NCBI GenBank assembly: GCA_039881145.1
Contig: JAYKKI010000039.1
Coordinates: 20,516,001-20,580,000 of the forward strand
DNA: 64,000 nucleotides
Origin: Druceiella hillmani
Lineage: Eukaryota > Arthropoda > Insecta > Lepidoptera > Hepialidae
Reading direction: 5' to 3'
Positions 1-12,599 of this stretch are shown here, piece after piece. The position numbers and the translations under genes are program-made. The notes beneath the pieces were generated by a model. It was given only the letters and a program-made list of their open reading frames with translations, was not told the origin of the DNA and did no database searches. Position 1 is the stretch's first letter. Each line of letters begins with the position of its first letter.

Positions 1-3000
1 AGCGGCTGAGAATATTTTATTTTCATTCCTTTGGAAGCTGCTTGCTTTTTAAGCAATAAAAACTTTCAATAAGCTAGTCCACTGGATGTTTTATTCTACA
101 GAGTTATTGTATAAAATCAGCATTGAATACTAAACAACTAAAGAATACAAGTTAGCAACGTTGACTGAATATGTTTATAAAATAATTTAAAAAATTTATG
201 TTGTAAATAATGATATATTACCAAGAGCTATAAAAATAAAACATGCCTTCATGTCGTGTGAACTTAACGCTTCATTTCTTCTTATGAGGTGTCTAAATTA
301 AATTGATTTTTTGCATGATATAATACTCCTCAATCGATTTTGCAACAAAACTACAGAACATAGAGCGATCTTATAATTTATTTACATGATCTTGTATTTG
401 TCTCCTCCAAAGACAGAGTCAATTGACAAATAATGGACGAGCGGTACTAATACGTCCGTATAATGAAAACAATGTGTTTCCATGTCGTATTTGCAATTAA
501 GTTAAAATATGTCAATCAATGTGACAATTCCAACATAACAAATTTCTTTGATCTGTTTTCAATTGATAAGTAAAAACCAAACACCGATGAATAAAAATCA
601 AGCACTACACTCGAAATAGTTTTCATATAAATGTGTTTAAGTCCATTAAATAAATTGTAAATGGAACCTGCACTTGTATTTCGAAAGGATAACTCAATTT
701 TTATCAAGCCAGTTTCAGAACATCATGGGGTGTGCATGAAGTATCTTTTGAAAATTGTTGACAATATAAAGATTTATAGAGCTGATTCGACCAATAATTT
801 TCGACCAATTGTGGTCATAATTTGCTAATTTGTTACGAGATATTTATCTGTAGATTAAATCATCTAAACCATCACCAGTTAATGTTAGTGGAAAATGTCT
901 CTTACAATAGATTGGACACATTCAAGAAATTAATTCCTATAAAATCAATACTACTTTATAACACCCCTGTCAGGAAAACTCTACGTAGACATTTATATAG
1001 ATTCAGCAGTATATAGACAGCAAAATTGAGCATTAAGTAGGTTCTACTTACACTATTGTAAAATTTTGTGTGGCTTGTAAATTTGCATTTTATATTTTTT
1101 ATTCAGTAATAAATAGTGGCAATAAATTTAAGTAATGTGGTAGAATTCTTAATAGGGTATCAGTAAATTAAAAGCATATTGACTGATATTTTATTACTTC
1201 AATGATTTATTACACAACTTAAAAGTAATATGTTTCAAATGACCATAATAACTATAATAAGTTGTCATTAATAATTGAACTACTCGTATCTTTGTGATGA
1301 TCAGCAATTGTTCTAATGTTAAGAAAACATTTTTTGTGACAATATGACAGTGGTTTTGCACTTTATGCTTCAATATTGTAGCTAAAACGATTGAATTCAA
1401 AGTCGTGTTTATAGTATACAATATAGATACAACTAGAATAATTAAGTTATTTACTATTGTTATTTATCAATATTAAAAACTTATTAATTAGAGAATTATT
1501 TAATGTCTGTTTCTCTGATCTGATCTTAATCTGTCTGTTTTCTGAATATTCTCCAACATGTATTACTCGTAGTGTGCCAAAGACACACATTGTTCTTGAC
1601 TTGTAACATTTTAACCCACAGTCCGATATCCATTGAAATTTTATCTTCTTTTCTCGCACTGTCAGCTCAAAAATTAAAACTATTTTCATTTCACTTTAAA
1701 CCATGTATTTTTTAATACATTGTCTTAGAGATAATGGATTACAGTGATGTGTTGATTCAAATTGCAAACCTGTTCTATATACAATATATTGTTACATCAC
1801 ATTTTGATATTCCAATTTTTATTCAAAATTAGAGATGTGGTATCTCTGTGAAAATGTTATAATAATTTTAATAATTTTGCAATTATGTCTAGTTTTTAAT
1901 TGAGAAATAGACTTTTGGCACTGATGACAATTGCAAGTATAGTATTTGGGCATTTCTATACTAACCGCAATACTTTAATTTATTTAAAGGAGTTCAAAAG
2001 ATATTTTATATGCTGTTAAAAATTCACCGGTAATAAAAAATTCATAAGCGAAAGTAATTCTCAAAATATTTAATTTTTAATTTTTTATTATTTACACATA
2101 GTTGCTACAAAGTTACATTTTTTTATATATTTTAGTTTTCTAGTTTTTGTTGATCATACTTCTTACACGTGAAAATCATGTTGTTCTGTTATTCTTTATG
2201 TAAAACATTGTATCAAAAATTAAATATAATATTCATACTGTTAAGTGTAACCTCTAATTTTTATTACAACAAAAATATTATTCAGAAAAACATTAGAAAA
2301 TTAAGGAAACCTTATATTTTCTATATTTTAGAAGAAATAAAAAGAATTTTATATCACAGACTTTATAAATTAGAATTAAATAGAAGCCGATTTTCTCTTA
2401 ACATTTTTCAGAGAAACTTGACCCCTCATTTATTCAGAACAATTAAATAATTTACTCTCATCATCCCCAGTTTTAGTTGATACAAGAACACTTTGTGTCA
2501 TCTGGATTTTCTTTTAATAAATTGTTGTAAATATTATGTATTATATAACAAATCCAACCTAGTTGCTGTTAGCCAATAAAGTTGAGGTATAAACAAATAG
2601 TGGCATGGCTGTTATAAGCCGGTTTGTATTCACTGACAAAAGAGCCAAGTGTTTTTTTTTAGACGAAATCATATGTTTAGACAAAATCATGTTTTTTCTT
2701 TGACCTATCAAATTTTGATAGACAAAATCATTAGAGTGATGACACCACACATTATACTATGTTACATTACATATCTATCAACAGATACATTCTGTCCATG
2801 TTACAGGTTGGTCAGCACCAACTTATATTGTACCATGTTACACTATTCATGTTTTTTTTATTAAAACTAATCATCATACAATACAAGACATTTATTCGAT
2901 AGTAGAACTGAAATACATTAGTTTGGTCTTTTGCTTAAGTAATATGCTGAAATCAAAGTCATAAAAATTTGTTGTTAGAAAAATGGATTTTGATATTTTT

Positions 3001-3219
3001 ATAATGTATATCACTTTACACAACTTAGTGGAAATAAAAGATTATGGTTTTTATATTTTACAGCTAAAAAGTGATAAATAGATGGACGCTGTTGCATATG
3101 AGGAACTATTGAAAATAAGTACTTAAATAATGAGAAATACGCAAATAGTTTCGTATTATAATTATACAAACCCTAGAAAGTGTAAAATTTGATAAAAGAG
3201 CCGAATTATCATATCCAAG
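1..3219. other. AT-rich intergenic DNA downstream of receptor gene A
   Basis: No coding region could be supported here on either strand; the short open frames have low-complexity, AT-driven composition. A small cluster of three near-copies of GACAAAATCAT occurs around 2664-2731. Gene A ends at 3220 on the minus strand, so the upper part of this stretch should contain its 3' UTR. The nearest minus-strand AATAAA I noticed is near 2890, which would give a UTR of about 330 nt. Confidence 0.5.
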
Positions 3220-6200
3220 TTAAAACAAATCACCAACATTCATGAATTGAATTAAAACAACAGAGTAACTCGTCAACAATCCTAAAGAATGGAGCAGCAT
3301 TGCAGCTCGCAGTTTGAAGGAGTGGTAAATTGTAAACTGACCCAGTTCGGATGCTTCTATCATATTTTCAATAAGCTGCATGTGACGTCTGACATTAGAT
3401 GCTGAAAGAAGAAAATAGGATTAGCTTATAATACGAAATTGTCGATCTAACATAATGCTATCTGCACAATATGTAAATAATTTATTTCATTATTGTCAAC
3501 GAATAATTAATGCAAACGTTTACATTTGTAATATTATTATTATAATAAGCACATACATATCGAACATACCAAAGGATGAGTTTGGACAAGGTCCGTTTTT
3601 TGGCCACAAAAGCAAGAAAATAACATTTTTGCTTTACAAATATCTATTTCACTTTCTAGTGTATAGAAAATTTCGCTTAACTGAAGTAAAATTTTTACAT
3701 TATCACCTTATAATTTAATTACCTGCTAAAGTGAGGTGCTTTGATATATTTTTAGCATTTTTCATACTTTTTCAAGCACCATTGTTTTGAATAGAAATGT
3801 TTTATGCACCACTTTAAAGTTAGTACTTGTTATTACATGCTTGATATAAATAAAATCAATTTCACTCATATTTGTGTTTGTGACTCCTGACAGTTATTTA
3901 ATTGTCAGGAGTCAAAAACTCGATGATAATGCATTGAAAATAAGCATGTTGTGAGATGTACGAGTACCCACAGCATGACATATGATTGATTCCAGGTTAC
4001 AAAGTGTTATACAATTAATTTATTGTATGTAAAATAAGGAAAAATTACAACATACTTCAATATTCCACAAAGAGGTGTCTCCATCTAATAAATATCAAAA
4101 ATCTTATTTCTATCTTTACAACTGACCCCATGTAATTTTAATGAAAGTGTGTAGAGGAAATTAATAAGAAAAACCTACGAGTCGAACTCATATCACAAGG
4201 GTTCTGTACACATTTAGGCCCGTGTGAACTTTAAGGGCGTGTGATATATCCATTAAACTATTTATATATATATTAATATAATTTTTCACCATGTAAATAC
4301 ATATATTGCATAGTGTGCCTTCACAGATGTTAAAATATGATAAGTTTCTTAATAACTTTGAAACTTGAGATTTTGAATTGTCTTTATAATTTTCCGCAGT
4401 TTCCGAGAAAAAATTGAGTAAGTGTTTGCTATAATTTTGAATTGTTTTACATAAAATTCAAAAAATTATTTTGTAATGCTCATCAGTTGTAGTTTAAATT
4501 GGAATCTTGCATGATACACAAAGTAAAAAATATGATTACTTGGCCCATCTAAAATTACCATATGAATATTTCTTAGTGTCAACTATTGAAACACACGGGA
4601 TTAATATGCTGTACGCTAATTTTAAAGTTTCTAAGTGAAATGGTTTTGGAAAAAAAAACAGCTGTGTCGAATGGACAGATGGACGAACATAAAGTAGATC
4701 TTGCAAAAGTTACTTTTCTCCTTTCAAGTTACGAAGTTATGAAATAAATTTTCCGCATGGATAATAAGACGACACGTTCACCATGAGATGTCTGTAGTGT
4801 GTTGTTTTCAATGAATATATTATTTTTCATTAGTTTGCACTGGAAATAATAATTATTAACAATCGTAATTTTTTTGCAGCTTTGGAATTATATTTTAATT
4901 TGGTTTTGTTTACTGTTAAAACATTGGTTTTTGTCAAACAGTGGTTATTGTATTGACCTAATAAGACATACATTACTATAAGATTCTCAAGAAAAGGATT
5001 GAGAATGTTATCAAAAACGAAGCTAAAAAATGTAATCTAGTATTGAGTATACTGTGTCACATACATTATTGTAAAATATATTTAAAGTAAAACATGATTA
5101 CAGTACATATTGGATATGTTTGGTTTTATTCCTAATATTGTTAATTTTTTCCCATCAGGCATGTAATAATGTTTTGTCGGAGGTGTACCCCGAATTAAGT
5201 AAACAAACCAGAATCGTGATCAATTAAAGTTCTACTAAATACTATCTTCGTGGCAATTAGGCAATGTAGCTCTGTCAGGTATTAAACTGCAATCTCCCTT
5301 GTCTGGGGCATTCAATATTTACATATTTATATTATTCACTTAAGCTGTGTTGTGATAGGTTTGTTAATTTTGCATTGGTTTAGGTAAGTACCAAATTATG
5401 CTAGCATACAAATCCTTTAAGACATTGTTACCTGTATTTCTAAAGATGTGAAAAGTTTGTTAAACTTTTTATACTTGCGCCAATTTTTGTAACACCTATA
5501 CTCGCGCACGGTGTCACAGACCGATAGTTTTTACCCCTACAACATATTTTTTTTAATAAGAAGCCCAAATACTATTACTATTATTTTAAAGTTTAGGATG
5601 TAATGAAACAAAAAAGTATGAATAATACTTAATTTATTAATTATTTTACTGACTTATACTCTATCACAAATCAGTCTTCGAATTTGAGATTTTTTTCTTA
5701 AGTACTAGGAAAACAAAATTAAAATCTGAACTTCTTTTTAAAAACAAAGCAAACTTCTGAATAATAATAATAAACATATCAAAGAACATATATATCTATG
5801 TTTGGTTTAGTTTTGAGCCTCACCATAACAATCAGGGCATACGGTTACAGCATGTTCCAAACAAAAGTATTTTTTGCAGGTGGCACAGTTGTAACGTGTT
5901 TGTGTTTTTTTTTGATGAGCAGTATCCACAACGACCAACTTTATTATTGTTAGATGTTGCTAAAAACTCCGGTCCATCTAATTTACATATTTCGGTGAGC
6001 CTGTTCCTTATGGTTCTCGGTAAGGATGTCATGAGAGCCCGTCGTCTAAGTTGCAGATTGATCAGATCGTATGCTAAGGTTTCAAGAAAGATCCTATGGC
6101 TAATTTTCTTGGTAGGGTTGTTGCGCAATTATATTATAAACGTATTTATACCCGCTACATTCTTCAAACTGTAAAATATCACCATGGGCCATCTATTTGT

Positions 6201-9200
6201 CCCACGTGCAACGTTGTAAGTCTCACACATTTTGTCCACGGTATCAACTCCACCTTTGGTTCTATTGTAGTCCATTATAATTTCTGGTTTACCTGTTTCT
6301 TCATTTATCTGGGCACCATCGTGCATGCTGGATACGAGAAGGACATTTTTGCCTTTTCTCAGTACATAGGATACAAGACTGCAATTGCGTCGGTGGCCGT
6401 ATAAACTGGACTTTTCTGCTCTTCCTCGTATATTCGTGAATTGTTTAGGCAATTCTCGTTTGTTTTTACGAATCGTCCCAATAACTGTCAATTTGTGTTG
6501 AGACTCAAGCTTATCTATCAATGGCATACTAATGAAGAAGTTATCACATGTTATATTACGCCCAGTATTGTGAATATTTTCACTCAATTGCAAAACCAAA
6601 GCCAAAGCGGAGTTATCAACTTGATATGGACCGTCTGGTTGTTTCCCAATGTAAACTTCCATGGTATGGGTATAAAACATTTTGGCATCTGTCAATGCAT
6701 AAATTTTTACTCCATATTTGTTGGGTTTTGAGGGAATGTACTGGTGAAAGTTGCAACGTCCTCTAAAAGCTTCTAGTTTTTCGTCAATCATAACATACTG
6801 AGACGCACTGTAATATTTTTTGAACGCTCCCACAACTTCATCGAACAACTCTCTAATAGGTGCCAGTTTATCCAGTTTTATTCTCTCTTCTCGCGTACCT
6901 TTATTGTCAAATCTGAGACAACGCATCAATAGAGAGAACCTGGTAAAGCCCATAGTCAATCGAAATATCTCCATAAATGACCCATCAGTTTTGGCATTTA
7001 GACGACCGTTTCTTCTGACTCCAGCAAACAGTAAAAGGCCTAAAAAAGCTTCAATTTCAATGTTGTCTGTATTGGGGCAGTCTCTTTCTCTTGTAAAATT
7101 ATGTTTCAATCGTTTAATTTGTTCGTTGGTGTACTCTACTGTCAGGTTGATAATGCCCTCCGAAAAAAAAGCCGCCACAGCTCACCTGGTTCCTTCAAAT
7201 TTCTAGCTTCTCCTCTAACACGTGGAAGTTGAGTGACTATGTTTATAGCATGTCGCCTAGTTGGGTTTGAGGCAGGAGATTTATTCCACCTTGTCTGTCC
7301 ATCTTTTCCTAAGTAAAAATCACAGGAATTTTCACTGTGTTCTTCCTCAGATATCTCGTCATTGTCGTCGTCTTGCTTGGTGTCGTATGTCTCTTCTTGT
7401 ACCTCCACGTGGTCTTCCACCTCACTATCATTTTCGTCTTCATAACTAGAACCAGAACTATATTCGTCCAGCAACAATCTGATTTGATCATTGTCCATTT
7501 TGATACGAAAGATAACGTAAAAAAGAATGATAAATTGGTCAAAATATAATATAAAACAACATACATACATACATTTTACTATACGTACTTCAAAAAGTAT
7601 TCAAAGTCTGTAAAAAATATATAAATGCATTAAATATATTATATAACACACAAAAAGTTGCACCTATGCTTGTGTCGGTCTCATGGACCAATTGGCGCCG
7701 AATGCTACAACACGTGCGTTTCGCCCGAACGCGCGACGTGCACTAAAATGAAGTTAGCCACAAATCCGGCAGCTATCAAGGAACTCGACTTCACAGGATT
7801 TACCTGCATAAAAATATTTACGAAAATGTGTTTTGTCGGTCTCAAAGACCAATGCGCGAGTATAGGAAGGTTAAGTTTATTGTTTATAAGTTTGCATATA
7901 AAAAGATGGTCAGCAGTTCATTTCCCAATGAAAACTGATTCTATGACTAATTTTATTATCTATGCATTAACAGACTCAACAGATCAAATATTTTTTACTT
8001 TCACAAAATTATAATTGTATCATTTAAAATATTGACTATTATCTTATAAACGAAGAGGATTATACAATACACATAATTGACTAAAATTTCATATTGGATT
8101 AAAGAAATTACGTAATTAGTTCAATAACTAGTGGTGTTGTTAGGTTAAAATTCTTTAATGTTAGCCCCTGTCCTCGGTTACCAAAACTAATTAAGTAAGA
8201 ATGCCAATCGTTGATTTAACATCACACATATATTGCAATACAGATTTGTATGTGTTTTTAAAAGTAAAAAAAGTAATCAAACCTTAATGCTTTTTACATT
8301 GCAAATAAAATTTTCTGTAGTAAATGTCATCATTGTTTGATCCTATTTGTAATATAATGAAATTTTACAAAAATGTAAACAAAATAGTCAAATAATTCAT
8401 GTGGTTTTGCCCTTAGCGTGCGATCACTGCAGAATAAGTTGAGAGTACATGTATAAAATAATTTTCTTTCATACAAAATTGGCACAATTGCTTTACCTCA
8501 ACTGTTCAATAGTAGAATTCCATACCTTTCTCTTTTGATGTTAAAAAACTTGCCGAACTAGTTGATCAGTATCTCACATGACACCCTCAGGTAAATAACT
8601 TTAGTAATACGATTTCCTTTTTGAATCCACTTTTAAACATTTTTCTCGCTTCAATCCAAAGTACATATATTCTCTAAGACTCTACTTCTGCTTATTTCGT
8701 ATAATGGAGATGTGTTATCTAAATTGATCCGAGCAACTTGTTAATAAATAGGTATAACTTTAAGATCTGTGTATTCAATTCACCCTCACACAAAAATAGC
8801 AATCATATTGCCAAGCATCTAGCACAAATAAAGTGGCAAGAAACATGAGACAGATGCAATTATTATTTTTTATCACTCTTATCCTTAATAAGGCTATCGT
8901 TCCTTCATTACTTTGATTCAAGTTTCAACACATTCCCGGTCTTTGTATTGAACTCTTTTATAGACAAGAAGACCTTGCACAAAGTAGCATTTTATAGAGG
9001 ATAATTTATTGTCTACACCACAAAATTATGGAATCAACTAAATACAAAGGTAGGAAATGCATCCTCAGTGGCTTTATTCAAAGGTCGTCAATAATTGAAT
9101 TATTTTTAAAAATTTATGGGTTTGATTTTACTACACTACTGAGTCTCACATGTCACAATGCGGGTGCTTCAAAGGATTGCTTTTGTAGAATTAAGTTAGC

Positions 9201-11608
9201 GATCTGATCACTTAGGTCTTTAAGTTACGTAAGGTCTTTTAGTTAAGGGTTTATGCATAAATAAAATTATTAAATAACTAAAATAATTTTCTCTTTATGC
9301 ACTCTTTATGCTCGTCACTGTTAAATAATATGTCACTGAAGATATTGACCAAAGTGACATTAGAAACATCATTCAAATTCATTAGTACCAACCTGGAAAT
9401 AATATGAAAGGAATATAAAAATATGTAAAGTAAAATGGTTCACTTACATAATTCTTCATGAACTTGCACTGATGTCAGATGAAGTTTTGATGACTCCATC
9501 TGCAAGTACATCTTCTCGCATACAAGACAAATGGCCACCAACAAAATAGCATAAGAAAGTGGTGGTAACATATGAGTGATGCAAAGTAATGGATCCAATT
9601 TCTGAAATATTCTTTTTGTGAATAAACGTATGACTAAAAAAAATAAATTAGATTCCATGACGAACAGGTTAAATTAAAAGAAACTGAATTGACATTACTC
9701 CTTTAGTGGCAAAGTTTGTGTTTGGATGGGAACATTTCAAATCTATCAACTTTGCAAGTTACATAAAACTATTCACTCTATGCTGCCTTCCATATCTTCA
9801 CAATAAAATGTTTAATTATCTAATTCCAAACTAATATGTAGTTCAGAGTTTGTTCGTTTACCATATATTAGAAAATGGCCAAATTTGTGGATAGTAACTT
9901 TCACTGATGAAATCTAATATTTCTGGGCATACATAATTTCAGTGTTATCAACGGGGACACAGCAGTAAGTGAAAATACTGGCAAGTTAAAGAAAAGTAAA
10001 AACCCACACAAACCTGTTGACTCTAATTAAGTTGCTATAGAAGTATTTGAATAATGCACGCAAGTATCGTAGTAATTTATTTTTGTTTTGTAAAAAACTT
10101 TAGATCATGATTAGTAAGAATAATAGTTTATAATGGTAATGGTAAGGTCATATTGGTATTGGGGAAATAAAAAAATCAAATAAAATTAAAAAAGAAAGAA
10201 AAATGAAGAGGAATGTAAGATAGGAGCATGAAGCACTATGAACCACAAAACAAGGGAAATATTATATGTTAATCAGATTCATCATCAGGAGGGTGTTAAA
10301 TAATAATTTTGTCTCATAAAATGAAATGAAAATAACTGTTCTACTTAAAAATAAATTCAATAACTGCTGGCTTCAGGCATCTTCATGACAGTGTCACGCT
10401 TATCAGTCATGGATTTCTCCCAACCGTAAACTTTAAAGTATTTAAATTATAACTCAAGAAACCAACAAAGTTGTTGCCATTTGCTTCATCAACTATGCAA
10501 TAAGTTTTCCCTATAAGTATATTGGTAATTATATGAGAGATTTGTAATCTTAGATTATAAATTGTTTTCCCTTAATCATGTATGTTAAATGTGTTTAGCT
10601 TAAAGCTATGAGTTAATTTAGTTAATATATTTGATAATAAAACTTACATTATATTTTATATCTTCAAGAAAAGCATAAATGCTAATGAGTGTGCCAAAAA
10701 ACATTACAGCGAGTGACGTGAGGAGCTAAAAATAAAATTTAAACTTATTTCACAATAAAATTTGTGTTGACATATTTGTAAGTACTACAAACTTTGTTAT
10801 AATGTGATTCATTACTATTATTTAAATGGTCAGTACAAACCTGAAATTCAAACGCTTTGTTTAAATGATGACAAAGGTCCAACAAATGAATGTAGAATTC
10901 AGATAAATGATGAACGGAATTTACGTTCAGTGGCAATACAAATGTTAAATGATTATTTGAATAGATATTATGTTGGGGGCTCCCAAATATATCATCCACA
11001 GATGCAACTACGTTTTGTTTATTTTTTAATTTTAAGAAAATATTTAAGATATCCACACGTTTTGTTATGCTAAATAATATCATACAAAACAATATGATTT
11101 CTGAATCAAAAGCTATGGTAGTTACAACAATATATAGAGCAGAGGAGGAAATGTTTATACCATGTTTAATTGCTCTGTATACATCGAAAGCCATATGAAG
11201 AATATGATAGAGTATGAGAAGACCAATAACTACGAGGTTTCGACGTTTATCATCTCTCAAGAAAATCCTCCTGTGCTCTAATTTGAAAAGGTAATAAATT
11301 TCTTGAATTTTCAGCATCAACACTTTAAATACATTTCTGTCACAAGTTATATCAATCGACAATAAGTACAGAACATGAATCATTAGAAGTGTCCCAAATG
11401 CCATAAAGTTGTAGTAATTGCTTAAGAACAAAATGATATTATTGACATGCGTCACAATCAATACTCCTATTATTAACAAACTGTATAACTTTCCACACCA
11501 CAATTTAAATCTAGTGGGAATTTGATTAGCAGTTTTTCGGCAAACACCACACACACGTTGATATATTAAAATTGGCCAAAGTGTATCTTCAATTGAGCCA
11601 TTGGCCAT
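3220..11608 (-). CDS. Gustatory receptor-like 7TM protein, gene A (4 exons)
   Basis: Probable insect gustatory receptor (7tm_7 family), a seven-helix ligand-gated channel of chemosensory neurons; the ligand is unknown. Exons on the minus strand: 11608-10841 (768 nt), 10725-10648 (78 nt), 9601-9448 (154 nt) and 3401-3220 (182 nt), all with GT-AG borders, giving 393 residues, normal for the family. Exon 1 carries four hydrophobic segments and a loop with GSPQHN. Exon 2 holds TM5, exon 3 TM6, and exon 4 TM7 with the terminal SYSVVLIQF, a form of the TYhhhhhQF signature. The start is ATG at 11608 (MANGSIEDTLWP), which aligns with genes B and C; the open frame begins with a GTG at 11641 inside the conserved 5' flank. 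Intron 3 is 6 kb long and contains a piggyBac element. The family call is based on motif, topology and paralogy. No experimental support is possible from sequence alone. Confidence 0.88.
3402..5459. other. Intron 3 of gene A, 3' half
   Basis: AT-rich intron sequence with no gene seen. It contains a small 12-nt-arm hairpin (TGACTCCTGACA at 3881-3892 and its complement at 3903-3914). Confidence 0.5.
5460..7874 (-). mobile_element. piggyBac-type DNA transposon, TTAA-flanked
   Basis: A TTAA at 5460-5463 and another at 7871-7874 bound about 2.4 kb, the usual size of a piggyBac element. Reading inward, the ends match: the right end begins CCTTCCTATACTCGCGCA and the left end begins ACTTTTTATACTTGCGCC. 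A second, better match of the same motif (CCTATACTCGCGCA) sits at about 5494-5507, inside the left end. The GTCGGTCT...GACCAAT motif recurs near 7676 and 7836 on the right, with a related GACCGA at 5519 on the left. These are typical subterminal repeats. The element carries a transposase gene on the minus strand and lies within intron 3 of gene A, in the same orientation as the host gene. Confidence 0.85.
5807..7498 (-). pseudogene. piggyBac transposase, broken by two frameshifts and one stop
   Basis: Cut-and-paste transposase of the DDE_Tnp_1_7 (piggyBac) family. The start is ATG at 7498, opening an acidic Asp/Glu/Ser-rich N-terminus. The catalytic aspartates are visible in MIDEKLEAFRGRC, NITCDNFF and GGVDTVDKMC. 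The C-terminal Cys/His zinc finger survives in the last frame (CATCKKYFCLEH, then CPDC), ending at the stop at 5807. Breaks: a one-base frameshift in an 8-base T run (minus strand) near 7164-7172, an in-frame TAA at 6129-6131 after the NTFII motif, and a frameshift in a 9-base A run near 5907-5915. All catalytic residues are present, so decay is recent or partly a sequencing artefact. Family assignment is firm. Confidence 0.88.
7875..9447. other. Intron 3 of gene A, 5' half
   Basis: No gene seen. Near 8163-8225 there is a stretch that aligns by eye with part of intron 3 of genes B (about 31410-31450) and C (about 57600-57660), around a CCCCTGTC...CCAAC/ATCG...TTGAT core. This part of the intron therefore predates the tandem duplications. 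Confidence 0.5.
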
Positions 11609-11641
11609 TTTGATTTTGGTGAAATATTTTTGTTTTCCCAC

Positions 11642-11781
11642 TGAATTCCAACACGAGTGTTCTACTGAGTGTTAAAGAAACAAATGACACTTAGTTTATT
11701 GGGTAACCATCCATTAGTTTATCTTCTTGTAAGATCTATTGTGTGCTTACCAGAAGCAACAGAAAATATTGATTTTTTGTG
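11642..11781 (-). promoter_or_regulatory. Conserved 5' flank of gene A
   Basis: Read on the minus strand, this flank shares an ordered set of short blocks with the flanks of B and C: a GC(A/G)C(T/A)CAATAGAT-like block, a TAATGGATG-like block, AAGTGTCATTTG (plus-strand 11682-11692, AAATGACACTT), and an ACTCAGTAGAACACT block that could hold the initiator. I infer promoter or 5' UTR function from conservation and position only. Confidence 0.5.
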
Positions 11782-11810
11782 CCTCCACCTTTCCCATCAA
11801 TAATTCTTGT

Positions 11811-12599
11811 TTAAGTACTTGCTACCCTAATACGTTTATCAGATCTTTCAATTAGCTTATGCATACCTTCATAAAAAAATTTTTCGTCTTTGCCCGAAAA
11901 ATAAGTTGAAACTGCGTCCTTCACTTCTTCATCACTTGAAAACTTCTTTCCACAAAGTTCTTTTTTCAGGTTTAAAAACAAATAATAATCACTGGGAGCC
12001 AAATAATAATAACAAATAATATAAGAACAAATAATAATCACTTGTGCAGGGCGGCTAGCGCAATGCGGCTCATGTGAACAGGCACGTTGTCGTGCAAAAG
12101 CAGCACACGTTTGGTAAATTTTCTCCTTCTTTTTTCCTTGATTGCTACTTTTAACCTTTCTAGAATTGACGCCTAGTATTCTTCAGTTATGGAAATACCT
12201 TTATCTTTATAATCCGTCAATAAGATCCCTTCTTGGGTGGTGGTGTAACTTTTTTGTGCTACTGCATTGAGCTTTGTTTGGACTCAGGGTCATAATGATG
12301 AACCCAAGTTGCATCTTCAATAACAATTCGACTCAATAGTCCATCTTTGTCTTCATTACAGAGGTCCAAAAATCATGGGTCGGCTCATCCGATCTCGGTC
12401 CAAAAATCATGGATCAAGGGTCATGGGTCGTCTTCAAGTCAGTCTCTATCCTGTTTAAAGAGACTACGCCACTTGTAAACCATGATTTTATCCGCCAAGA
12501 GTCCCCGTAAATGGATGCCATCTCTTTCAATATGGTTTGAACTGACTTTCTTTGCTTGGTAAGGAACTTTATAACAGCACAGTACTGGATTTTTTCCAT
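11811..12599 (-). pseudogene. Mariner transposase, decayed
   Basis: Tc1/mariner-family transposase remnant. The N-terminus at 12599 begins MEKIQYCAVIKFLTKQ, the classic mariner helix-turn-helix start. The middle holds EGILLTDYKDKG and then LLLHDNVPVHMSR, the second catalytic Asp region (HDN.PVH). The C-terminus reads LAPSDYYLF, carrying the third Asp, and ends at 11811. Damage includes an in-frame TAG between EEY and ASILE near 12172, frameshifts around 12270 and 12415, and replacement of the stretch that normally links the HDN and APSD motifs by AT-rich sequence (about 11995-12045). It lies directly upstream of gene A's conserved flank. It cannot be functional as it stands. Confidence 0.88.

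Noticed and set aside
4150..4255. Stretch with GTTC/GAAC pairs that superficially resembles a tRNA-like fold
   Set aside because: No A and B box pair with correct spacing and no cloverleaf could be formed.
6096..7206. Plus-strand open frames across the piggyBac gene
   Set aside because: They are antisense shadows of the transposase reading frame.
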